From Kordiimonadaceae bacterium (lineage in GTDB: Bacteria; Pseudomonadota; Alphaproteobacteria; Sphingomonadales; Kordiimonadaceae), in contig JABABO010000051.1 in assembly GCA_014238195.1 (NCBI GenBank), positions 1 through 15,581 of the forward strand: 15,581 nucleotides of DNA, in the 5' to 3' direction. Shown in pieces: positions 7,626 to 15,038 of this stretch. Made by a program: the position numbers and the translations under genes. The notes under the pieces were generated by a model. It saw nothing but the letters and a program-made list of their open reading frames with translations, did no database searches and had not been told where the DNA came from. Every line of letters begins with the position of its first letter. Position 1 is the first letter of the stretch.

Positions 7626-7742
7626 TATAGCCAAACGTAGTGAATATTGATCCCCTTATTTGGCTATAAATCTTTGTGTCGGTTCGACTTATCCCTAAGG
7701 ACTTTGCGAATATTAAAGTCATTATTCATTGGTCTCGTTATA
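7626..7742 (+). repeat. Interspersed palindromic repeat, copy 4 (rearranged, 117 bp)
   Basis: Module A (7626-7668) is intact apart from a few substitutions. In module B the CGGTTCGACTTAT start and the right half (GTCATTATTCATTGGTCTCG) are kept, but the left hairpin arm is replaced. A different small hairpin, GACTTT (7700-7705) with AAAGTC (7715-7720), takes its place. The copy lies 3' of pssA with module A nearest the gene. Confidence 0.88.
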
Positions 7743-7799
7743 ACACCCCAAAAACGAATAATTATCTAGATACTGCATAAAATAAGCAAAATTTAACTT

Positions 7800-7813
7800 T
7801 ACAATCGATTGTA
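7800..7813. promoter_or_regulatory. LacI-type operator O1 before the MFS gene
   Basis: TACAATCGATTGTA is a 14-bp perfect palindrome with the central CG typical of LacI-family operators. It lies 35 bp upstream of the MFS start codon. It shares the core ACAAWCGWTTGT with the two sites before the receptor gene, which argues for control by the LacI-family protein encoded in the cluster. The overlapping TTTACA could be part of a -35 box, but I could not fix the promoter. Confidence 0.8.
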
Positions 7814-7848
7814 TTTTGTTATATGGCTTAAATTAAAGGGAGTTAACT

Positions 7849-9084
7849 ATGACAGAAAACGCAGAAATAGAGCAACAAGGGGCGCACAAATTAGTCACTT
7901 GGTTGACATATGCCATGTTCTTCATGTTTGCCATGACAACGGATGCAGTGGGCGAAATTATTAAAATCGCAAAGCTTGAGATGGGGCTTACCAATATCCA
8001 AGCGAGTGCTTTTCATTGGGCAACGATGGTTGCTGTGGCAGCAAGTGGTATTTTTCTGGGATTTTTGGCAGATCGGATTGGTCGAAAAAATGCTATCATA
8101 TTGGGGTTGAGCCTGTATGGGCTGGCCTCAGCATTATTTTTTGCAGCCGATACATTTGAAGTTTATCTGACATTGCTTTTCGTTAGTGGGTTAGCTATTG
8201 GCGTTTTCAAGACGGCTGCATTGGCCTTGATCGGTGATATTACAAACACAACCAGCGAGCATACCCGCACAATGAATGCCGTCGAAGGTTTCTTCGGCAT
8301 TGGTGCCATTGTTGGACCGTTGCTCGTGGTCTTTTTGGCAGCAAGGGGCGTTTCTTGGACATGGCTATATTTGCTCTCAGCAGCTTTTTGTGTCTTGATG
8401 ATTATTGCGGCAGCCATGACTAGCTATCCTGACAAGCGCAAGACTGCAGAAGAACCAGTGAGCATGAAGCGAGCTTTCGCGCTGCTTGGAAATAAATATG
8501 CTCTTGGCTTTTCTTTCGCTATTGCAATGTATGTCGCTTCCGAAGTGGCAATTTTTGTTTGGCTACCAAGCTTTTTGGAAGGTTTTACAGGAAGTGATTT
8601 GGCGATGCTTGTCGCTGCTTATGCGGTTATGATTTTCTTTGTTCTTCGTGCCCTTGGTCGTTTTCTAGGGGTCTGGATATTGAAGCGATACAGCTGGACC
8701 AGTGTTATGTTAATCTTTTCGGCGATTATCTTTAGCTGCTTTCTAGCAAGTGCGATTTTTGGGCAGACGGCGGCGGTCTTTCTGTTACCAGCCTCAGGTC
8801 TTTTTATGTCAATGGTATATCCCACACTTAATTCTAAGGGAATCAGTTGTTTCCCGAAGGCAGAACACGGTGCGATCGCTGGTTTGATTTTGTTTTTTAC
8901 AGCGGCTGCGGCGGCTGTTGGACCGCTTCTTATGGCATTTGCTGCCGATGTGCTGGGCGGCGGCGATATGATATCAGGTTTTTATCTTGCAACTGGCTTT
9001 GCTGGGCTGTTGTTTATCGCCATGCTTTTCAATTTTCTTAGGAACCCTGCTGCAGACGTTCTTCAAAATGCAGATGTTTTATAG
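7849..9084 (+). CDS. MFS sugar transporter (sucrose or fructose likely)
   Basis: A 411-aa major facilitator superfamily protein with about 12 predicted membrane helices. The canonical MFS signature between helices 2 and 3, GFLADRIGRKNA (about 71-82), is present. A central hydrophilic loop (about residues 191-206, SYPDKRKTAEEP) separates the two six-helix halves. It should import a sugar across the inner membrane, probably with protons. The substrate is inferred from context: the gene carries the cluster's operator and is followed by a GH68-type enzyme. Sucrose or another fructoside is most likely, fructose possible. AGGGAG lies six bases before the ATG. The next gene starts 13 bp after the stop, so the two are probably cotranscribed. 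Confidence 0.85.
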   Translation: MTENAEIEQQGAHKLVTWLTYAMFFMFAMTTDAVGEIIKIAKLEMGLTNIQASAFHWATMVAVAASGIFLGFLADRIGRKNAIILGLSLYGLASALFFAADTFEVYLTLLFVSGLAIGVFKTAALALIGDITNTTSEHTRTMNAVEGFFGIGAIVGPLLVVFLAARGVSWTWLYLLSAAFCVLMIIAAAMTSYPDKRKTAEEPVSMKRAFALLGNKYALGFSFAIAMYVASEVAIFVWLPSFLEGFTGSDLAMLVAAYAVMIFFVLRALGRFLGVWILKRYSWTSVMLIFSAIIFSCFLASAIFGQTAAVFLLPASGLFMSMVYPTLNSKGISCFPKAEHGAIAGLILFFTAAAAAVGPLLMAFAADVLGGGDMISGFYLATGFAGLLFIAMLFNFLRNPAADVLQNADVL

Positions 9085-9097
9085 TGTGAGAGCTCGA

Positions 9098-10210
9098 ATG
9101 AATTCACGTAACAATGACACGCGGACTGTAATTCTAAAGCCGCCTCTACCTAGTATTTACCCTTATGCTCTGGAAAGGGTAATTGCACACCCTGCGCTGA
9201 TGTTGTGGGATAGCTGGGCCTGTGATCGCTCAGGTGTTTGGTATCTTTACTGCTTGGCGTTAGCAAAGAAGGACATTGATGGAAATCATATTCAACCGAG
9301 TGAGCGGAATAATTATCAGTTCCACATAAGGCAATTTACAAGTGATGATATGGGGGGAACATGGTGGGATAAAGGTGTTTTTATGACACCACAAATGGTT
9401 AGCAGCGATTTTGCAAAGCGAAATATCTGGAGCGGCTCTGCCTTGCCATTGCAGGATGGTCGTATGCTTATGAGCTTTACAGGCATAAGGGAAGTCAGCG
9501 AAGAGCAACCTTTTATTCAGTCACTGGGTCTGGCAATTTCCAAGGATGGCTTGAGTGTAGCTTCTATTCAGGAAATACCATTGTCTTGTCCGCTAAGGGA
9601 CTATGATGAAATTTTATCCCTTGGCTATTATCTTGGCCCAAAAGATCAATTAGGTCATCGGGAGGGAGAAGAGGGCGGACCGATTTTAGCTTGGCGTGAT
9701 CCGTATTTGTTACCAAGTGGTGATGGCTCGATTGACGTTTTTTGGTCTGCGAAGACATCACCCAAGGTCGGCGCTATCGCCCACGCTACCATGATTGAAA
9801 AGCAGAATGGTTTCGTGATCAGCGAACTTCACTCCCCAATCACTTTACCAGATAGCCATTTGTTTACCCAAGCTGAACTGCCTAAAATATATTTGGATAC
9901 AAAAACAGGCACATATTTTTGTTTTGTCGCCGCTTGTGACCGATTATATGAAGGGCAAGACGACAATGAAGTCCATAAGTTAACACGGCTATATACCGCA
10001 ACCCAAGTGCGTGGCCCTTGGTATCCTTGGCAGTCGGGCAATTCAGAAGTTCTGGGTTTGGATGGGCTTTTTGGCGGAAGTATTGTTGAGGAAAATTATG
10101 CTGAGTGTAGCTTTACTATGATAGCCCCTTATACAGAAATGGTTGGCCCTCCCTTAGAGCTGACCTTTGCAGCTGTAAAAAAAATCAGTTATCAAAAAAC
10201 GTCAGAGTGA
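9098..10210 (+). CDS. Cytoplasmic GH68-type fructosyl hydrolase/transferase
   Basis: A 370-aa clan GH-J enzyme that best fits glycoside hydrolase family 68 (levansucrase, inulosucrase, beta-fructofuranosidase). The ordered family landmarks are visible: WDSW (37-40) with nucleophile candidate Asp38, WSGSA (111-115), RDP (200-202) with the transition-state stabiliser Asp201, and Glu260 in TQAELPKIY at the acid/base position. The usual family pattern there is E-R-P; here the Arg is Leu. There is no signal peptide, and the protein is shorter than secreted levansucrases, so an intracellular sucrose-splitting role, releasing glucose and fructose, is more likely than polymer synthesis. I chose the ATG at 9098, just beyond the MFS stop, with GAGAG upstream. 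The frame is open from 8987, but that part overlaps the MFS gene and looks unlike the family. The gene converges with the lacI-type gene, with 19 bp between them. Confidence 0.84.
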   Translation: MNSRNNDTRTVILKPPLPSIYPYALERVIAHPALMLWDSWACDRSGVWYLYCLALAKKDIDGNHIQPSERNNYQFHIRQFTSDDMGGTWWDKGVFMTPQMVSSDFAKRNIWSGSALPLQDGRMLMSFTGIREVSEEQPFIQSLGLAISKDGLSVASIQEIPLSCPLRDYDEILSLGYYLGPKDQLGHREGEEGGPILAWRDPYLLPSGDGSIDVFWSAKTSPKVGAIAHATMIEKQNGFVISELHSPITLPDSHLFTQAELPKIYLDTKTGTYFCFVAACDRLYEGQDDNEVHKLTRLYTATQVRGPWYPWQSGNSEVLGLDGLFGGSIVEENYAECSFTMIAPYTEMVGPPLELTFAAVKKISYQKTSE

Positions 10211-10229
10211 AAGAATAATATATATAAAT

Positions 10230-11243
10230 TCATTCGGGTATACTGGATCTGCGTACTATCAGACTGGTTTCAACCACCTGAGACTGAATAGAGTCCCCGC
10301 GAATCTTTTTGATAAGCAAATCAACCATGATCTTGCCACCGCGCTCAATATTTTGATCTACTGTGGTTAGGGCAGGCGTGGTTAGACGGGCAAGACCAAC
10401 ATTGTCATAGCCGACGACTGAAATATCTTTTGGTACAGACTTTCCGAGTGACTGAAGCGCTTGAATGCAAGCAATGGCGAGAACATCTGAGGCCGCAAAT
10501 ATTGCATCAAATTCCTTGTTACTTGCAACAAATTTCCTGAGTGAGTCGTAAGCGGTCTGACCACCAAAGTTGACAGGCAGTATAAGTGCATCATCTGTTG
10601 TACAATTACGATCATTGTGCGCGGCACGAAAGCCTTCGAATCTAAGGGCCACTTCTGGCAATGTGGTTTCCCCAACAAACAGGATACGTTTTCTTCCCAA
10701 TGATAAAAGATGTTCAGTTGCCAAGCGCCCACCATTAAAATTATCGCTGCCCACCAGTGTATAGTCGTGATCGCCCGTTTCTCCGCCCCAAACAATAATG
10801 TTTTTGTCGGCAAGTCCTGCTTCGTTAAGACGATTGGTCCTCCCAGCTTGACCAATGACTATCAACCCTTCTGCGCGACCTGTTAGCAGAAGATTCCTCT
10901 CAGCGATTTGATTGTTGTCCTTCGGTGTGGAAATGATCAGGTCGTATCCCTGTTCGGATGCCGCATGAGACACAGCACCAACCATTTCAAGAAAGAAGGG
11001 ATCAGATATACTTTGATCGGATTCGCTAGACAATGGAATAACAATACCAAGCATTTGGTTTGTTTGTTTGCGTAAATCTCGGGCAGTGGCATTCACCACA
11101 TAACCAGTTTCCTTGGCAAGTTCCATGATTAATTTTTTTGTTGGTTTCTTTACCAGTGGGCTACCATTTAGGGCACGCGATACAGTAGAAACATCAACGC
11201 CTGCTCTGCGTGCTAGTTCAGCCATTGTAATTTTCCGTACCAT
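10230..11243 (-). CDS. LacI-family transcriptional repressor of the sugar cluster
   Basis: A 337-aa LacI/GalR-family regulator. Residues 4-26 form the helix-turn-helix (ITMAELARRAGVDVSTVSRAL). A hinge-helix region near 50-60 (NATARDLR) would contact the central CG step of its operators. The rest (about 62-337) is a periplasmic-binding-protein-like effector domain with the typical segments DPFFLEMV, GLIVIG, DAIFAASDVLAIACIQAL and VVGYDNV. The effector is probably sucrose, fructose or a phosphorylated derivative; this is inference. GAGGT five bases before the ATG supports the start over the internal Met7. It is divergent from the receptor gene, and three sites sharing ACAAWCGWTTGT are its presumed operators, so it is likely also autoregulated. 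Confidence 0.92.
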   Translation of the reverse strand: MVRKITMAELARRAGVDVSTVSRALNGSPLVKKPTKKLIMELAKETGYVVNATARDLRKQTNQMLGIVIPLSSESDQSISDPFFLEMVGAVSHAASEQGYDLIISTPKDNNQIAERNLLLTGRAEGLIVIGQAGRTNRLNEAGLADKNIIVWGGETGDHDYTLVGSDNFNGGRLATEHLLSLGRKRILFVGETTLPEVALRFEGFRAAHNDRNCTTDDALILPVNFGGQTAYDSLRKFVASNKEFDAIFAASDVLAIACIQALQSLGKSVPKDISVVGYDNVGLARLTTPALTTVDQNIERGGKIMVDLLIKKIRGDSIQSQVVETSLIVRRSSIPE

Positions 11244-11315
11244 ATGTACCTCATAAATTAATATTTTAATTCAAATTACTATGAATCTGAGGCTTTGGCA
11301 AATAGTAGACTCGTA

Positions 11316-11360
11316 AAAATACAAACGATTGTAATTTGCTGTTGCAATCGTTTGTATTTT
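11316..11360. promoter_or_regulatory. Paired LacI-type operators O2 and O3 between lacI and the TonB-dependent receptor
   Basis: O2 is ACAAACGATTGT (11321-11332) and O3 is GCAATCGTTTGT (11344-11355). Their centres are 23 bp apart, about two helical turns, so two repressors could bind on one face. The sites sit in a perfect 16-bp inverted repeat (11316-11331 and 11345-11360). A possible receptor promoter, TTGCAA (11342-11347) and TATACA (11365-11370) with 17 bp between, would be overlapped by O3. Control of both divergent genes is therefore plausible. Confidence 0.82.
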
Positions 11361-11439
11361 ATTTTATACAGAAGCAAGAGTGATTAGTGGACTACCTATT
11401 CGCAATAGGGATGTTACTTATAAATAGGAAGGGAATGTG

Positions 11440-13926
11440 ATGAAAATGTTCGGTGAAAAGAAGGCTAAACAACTGGCTGTAAAGGGAATGCTGACCAGCG
11501 TTTGCTTAATAGCGGTCAATACAAATTATGCAATTGCGCAAGATGATGATGGTCAGGCTGCGACAAATCGTCAGCCACTTGAAGAAATTGTTGTCACTGC
11601 GGTAGCAGGTGCGACCACGCAGTTGATGTCCAGCGTATCGGTTAGCAGTATCGGGTCTGATGAAATAGCCAAATATGCGCCCCGTTCAACCGCAGAAATT
11701 TTTCGCAACATTCCTGGTCTTAGATCAGAATCAACTGGGGGCGAGGGTAATGCCAACATCGCGGTACGTGGTTTACCTGTTGCGTCAGGCGGGGCAAAGT
11801 TTTTGCAATTGCACGAAGACGGGCTACCAGTTCTTGAATTCGGCGACATTGCCTTTGGTAATGCAGATATCTTTTTGCGGGCTGATTATTCAGTCGCGCG
11901 CATTGAAGCAATTCGTGGGGGTTCCGCTTCCACCTTTATCTCTAACTCGCCGGGAGGTGTCATCAACCTGATTTCTAATACTGGCGAGGAAGAAGGGGGC
12001 AGTTTTGGTCTGACCAAAGGGCTGGATTTTGATACAACCCGTGTTGACTTCGCTTATGGTGGGCCTTTGAGTGATGACATGCGTTTCCATGTTGCAGGTT
12101 TCTACAGGGTTGGTGAAGGCCCTCGTCAAGCGGGTTATAATGGCAATAAAGGTGGTCAGATCAAGGCGAACCTAACCCGTGAATTTGACGCGGGATTTGT
12201 GCGTTTTTATTTTAAACATCTTAATGACCGCGCGATTGGGTATCTGCCTATGCCTGTTGAGGTAACTGGTAGCAATGAAAATCCGTCTTATGAGCATGTC
12301 GCTGGGTTTGATTTTTCCTCTGATACAACACACAGTGCGCTTTTCCAATCTAATTTCGGCACTGGTGGTGATGGTAGTCGGCGCGTCAGTGATGTTGCTG
12401 ATGGAATGCGTCCCATAAGCACTGTATTAGGCTCTGAAATTAATTTTGACATTGCTGGTGACTGGAACCTAGTCAATAAGACTAGGATATCTAACAACAA
12501 AGGCCGGTTCGTGTCGCCATTTCCAGCTGAAGTGGCATCGGCTTCTACTATTGCAAACTCGATTGCTGGTGATAATGCAGTCTTGTCCTATGCAAATGGA
12601 TCAGAGGTCGGGAATATCATTAATAATCCTGACACTTTGAATGGTAACGGCCTTGCATTACGTATGCATGTCTTTGATACGGAGCTTAATGACTTTGGTA
12701 ACTTCGCCAATGACTTGAAGGTCAGCAAAGCTTTAGCTGTGGGTGATGTCGGTGAAATAACTTTTACGGCTGGGTATTATAAGTCTAGTCAAGATATCAA
12801 TATGGATTGGCTTTGGAATAGTTATCTTATGGAAGTTAAAGGTGATAATGCAGCGTTGTTGAATGTGGCAGATGCAGATGGCCTGTTATATTCGGATAAC
12901 GGCCTGATCGCATATGGTGTACCATTCTGGGGTAATTGTTGTCAGCGCAATTATGATGCAAGCTATAACATTGATGCACCTTATGCATCCCTGAATTATT
13001 CAGGTGCTGCGCTTACCATTGATGCCAGCATTCGTTATGATTCTGGTTCGGCTTCTGGAACGTATGCCGGGTCAGTTCAGATGGAAAATTTGGATGTTAA
13101 CCAGGACGGTAATATTTCAGCCCCAGAGCTGTCAGTATCAGTCATTGATCACGCCAATGCCATGCCAATTGACTATGACTGGAATTACTGGTCATGGTCT
13201 ATCGGTGGTAACTATGCCTTTAATGATGATATGGCAGCCTTTGCCCGTGCCAGCCGTGGTGGTAGAGCTAATGCTGATCGTCTCCTGTTTGGGAAGGTTA
13301 GGGCTGATGGCAGCGTTGCAGATGAAGATGCTGTTGATTTTGTCAACCAGTATGAACTTGGACTTAAATACCGCACCTCTGATTTTGGTTTATTTGCAAC
13401 GGCCTTTATGGCAGAGACTGAGGAGCAGAATTTTGAAGCGACTACGCAGAAATTCTTTGACAGGGTCTACAAGGCTAAGGGACTTGAACTTGAAGCTTCA
13501 TACTTCAATGGTCCATTTGACGTAACGGCTGGGGCCACTTACACAAATGCTGAAATTTCTTCAGATGCGCTGAATGCGGACGTTGTGGGCAACACACCCC
13601 GCCGTCAGGCAAAATTTGTGTATCAAGCATCGGCGTCTTATTTTGGCGAACGCTTCAATGCAGGAATTAACCTGATTGGTACTACTAAAGCTTATGCTCA
13701 GGACAGTAATGAACTGATATTTCCAGCTTATAATCAGGTTAATCTATCGGCTGGGTACGAGTTAGCAGAGGGGCTTTCCCTGAATCTGAACATAAACAAT
13801 ATCTTCGATGCGATTGGTGTGACAGAATCTGAAGAAGGTTCTATTGTGGAAAATACCAGTAATATAATTCGTGCCCGTTCAATCAACGGCAGATCGTCTA
13901 CTCTGGCCCTAAAGTACATGTTCTAA
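11440..13926 (+). CDS. TonB-dependent outer-membrane receptor, probably for sucrose or a fructoside
   Basis: An 828-aa TonB-dependent receptor. A signal peptide (cleavage near AIA-QDD, about residue 34) is followed by a TonB-box-like EEIVVTA (about 48-54), a plug domain (about 60-190, with FRNIPGLR, IAVRGLP, IEAIRGG and PGGVINL) and a 22-strand-type barrel ending in the terminal Phe of LKYMF. It should bring a sugar across the outer membrane using energy from TonB-ExbBD, which is not encoded here. The substrate is inferred from the cluster. Two unusual features fall in barrel or loop regions: a vicinal pair Cys500-Cys501, and a 12-residue loop at 552-563 matching an EF-hand calcium site. The ATG at 11440 lies six bases after AGGAAGGG; a GTG directly before it is a less likely start. 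The operator pair upstream points to LacI-type control. A hairpin separates it from the fructokinase gene. Confidence 0.93.
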   Translation: MKMFGEKKAKQLAVKGMLTSVCLIAVNTNYAIAQDDDGQAATNRQPLEEIVVTAVAGATTQLMSSVSVSSIGSDEIAKYAPRSTAEIFRNIPGLRSESTGGEGNANIAVRGLPVASGGAKFLQLHEDGLPVLEFGDIAFGNADIFLRADYSVARIEAIRGGSASTFISNSPGGVINLISNTGEEEGGSFGLTKGLDFDTTRVDFAYGGPLSDDMRFHVAGFYRVGEGPRQAGYNGNKGGQIKANLTREFDAGFVRFYFKHLNDRAIGYLPMPVEVTGSNENPSYEHVAGFDFSSDTTHSALFQSNFGTGGDGSRRVSDVADGMRPISTVLGSEINFDIAGDWNLVNKTRISNNKGRFVSPFPAEVASASTIANSIAGDNAVLSYANGSEVGNIINNPDTLNGNGLALRMHVFDTELNDFGNFANDLKVSKALAVGDVGEITFTAGYYKSSQDINMDWLWNSYLMEVKGDNAALLNVADADGLLYSDNGLIAYGVPFWGNCCQRNYDASYNIDAPYASLNYSGAALTIDASIRYDSGSASGTYAGSVQMENLDVNQDGNISAPELSVSVIDHANAMPIDYDWNYWSWSIGGNYAFNDDMAAFARASRGGRANADRLLFGKVRADGSVADEDAVDFVNQYELGLKYRTSDFGLFATAFMAETEEQNFEATTQKFFDRVYKAKGLELEASYFNGPFDVTAGATYTNAEISSDALNADVVGNTPRRQAKFVYQASASYFGERFNAGINLIGTTKAYAQDSNELIFPAYNQVNLSAGYELAEGLSLNLNINNIFDAIGVTESEEGSIVENTSNIIRARSINGRSSTLALKYMF

Positions 13927-13937
13927 AGTTCACCTTG

Positions 13938-13980
13938 AAGGTAGGTAAAGTAGGGGGCTAGACCCTATTTTATCTACCTT
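13938..13980. promoter_or_regulatory. Strong intercistronic hairpin between receptor and fructokinase genes
   Basis: Arms 13938-13955 and 13963-13980 pair over all 18 positions, with two positions needing G-U pairs in RNA, around the 7-base loop GGCTAGA. The hairpin starts 12 bp after the receptor stop. No T-tract follows, so it is not a standard rho-independent terminator. It may protect the receptor mRNA from 3' decay or lower expression of the downstream kinase. Confidence 0.6.
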
Positions 13981-14030
13981 CGCATTTAGATATTTATCAC
14001 TCGAATGATGGTCAATATGACGGAGAATGA

Positions 14031-14996
14031 ATGATGATGAAAGTCGTTTGTTTTGGTGAAGCGCTCGTTGATATGTTACAGACTGGCCTTGATCAAGTTG
14101 GGCCGTTGTCTGTCCCTGTTATAAAGCAATTTCCTGGCGGTGCACCAGCAAATGTAGCTGTAGCGATTGCAAAACTTGGTGGTGATGCTTCATTCGTTGG
14201 TCAGGTCGGCCGTGACAGTTTTGGATATTATCTGAAGTCTGCCCTGCAATCCTATGATGTGGGTGTGGAACAGCTTTATATGCTTCAGGGTGGGCAAACT
14301 CCAATCGCTTTTATTACGCTTGGAGAAGATGGGGAGCGAAGCTTTGATTTTTACAGGACTGAAACCGCGGATATTGTTTTCAAGGCGGATCAGGTGCCAA
14401 ATAGTGTATTCAGATCGGATTGTATCTTTCATTTTTGTTCTAACACACTAACCCATCGTTATAACTACCAAACAACACTTGAATTGTTGGTGCGAGCGAA
14501 GCTGGCTGGCTGCATGGTCAGCTTTGATTTTAATGTTCGGGCCAATCTTTGGTCAGATTCTACACTGATACGCGAACGGATCAGAGCCTGCTTGGCATTT
14601 ACTGACATTATCAAACTTTCTGTTGAGGAGCTGGATTATGTTGAACCGGAAGGCCTAGACAGCCTTACCAAAGCAGCATTTGAGGCGGATGTTTCCTTGG
14701 TTCTGGTGACTGATGGCGGTAAACCTGTAAAGTTTATTGCAAAGGAAGACGATATATTTGGCGAGATTGAAGCCCCTTCTGTAGACGTCGTCGATACGAC
14801 TGCGGCAGGGGATGCCTTCATTGGGGGATTTTTGTACAAACTGGGCCAAACAAAAAATGCTTGGAATGCATTAGGTGACGCTAATATCTTAATGGATGCT
14901 GTCGAATTTGCCGCACAATGCGGTGCCTTCACTGTAGCGCGGGCAGGGGCTTACACCTCACTACCCAGTGCTAAAGATATGAGATTAGTAAAATGA
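14031..14996 (+). CDS. PfkB-family fructokinase
   Basis: A 321-aa ribokinase/PfkB-family sugar kinase, most likely fructokinase, making fructose 6-phosphate from the fructose released by the GH68 enzyme. Visible features are the N-terminal substrate-binding segment GGAPANVAVAIAKLGG (36-51, first PfkB signature region), the GQVGRDSFG segment (57-65) and the second signature DTTAAGDAF (255-263) with catalytic-base Asp261. GGAG (14022-14025) precedes three consecutive ATG codons (14031, 14034 and 14037), so the exact first residue is uncertain by two positions. It follows the receptor gene by 104 bp with a hairpin between and no operator of its own, so it is probably expressed from the receptor promoter. 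Other PfkB sugars (ribose, 2-keto-3-deoxygluconate) cannot be excluded from sequence alone, but context favours fructose. No glucokinase is present in the window. Confidence 0.88.
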   Translation: MMMKVVCFGEALVDMLQTGLDQVGPLSVPVIKQFPGGAPANVAVAIAKLGGDASFVGQVGRDSFGYYLKSALQSYDVGVEQLYMLQGGQTPIAFITLGEDGERSFDFYRTETADIVFKADQVPNSVFRSDCIFHFCSNTLTHRYNYQTTLELLVRAKLAGCMVSFDFNVRANLWSDSTLIRERIRACLAFTDIIKLSVEELDYVEPEGLDSLTKAAFEADVSLVLVTDGGKPVKFIAKEDDIFGEIEAPSVDVVDTTAAGDAFIGGFLYKLGQTKNAWNALGDANILMDAVEFAAQCGAFTVARAGAYTSLPSAKDMRLVK

Positions 14997-15038
14997 GTCT
15001 GGATAAGAACAACTGTTTGATAATTATGCTTTTAAGCA

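Noticed and set aside
8987..9097. Upstream extension of the GH68 reading frame to 8987.
   Set aside because: It overlaps the MFS gene by nearly 100 bp and encodes Cys- and Phe-rich residues unlike the family. The ATG at 9098 fits better.
10382..10855. 157-codon open frame within the lacI-type gene on the same strand.
   Set aside because: It is a frame-shifted shadow of a well-supported repressor gene with intact domains.
13004..13525. 173-codon open frame within the receptor gene in another frame.
   Set aside because: Its translation is Met- and Leu-rich with no recognisable pattern. It is a shadow of the receptor coding sequence.
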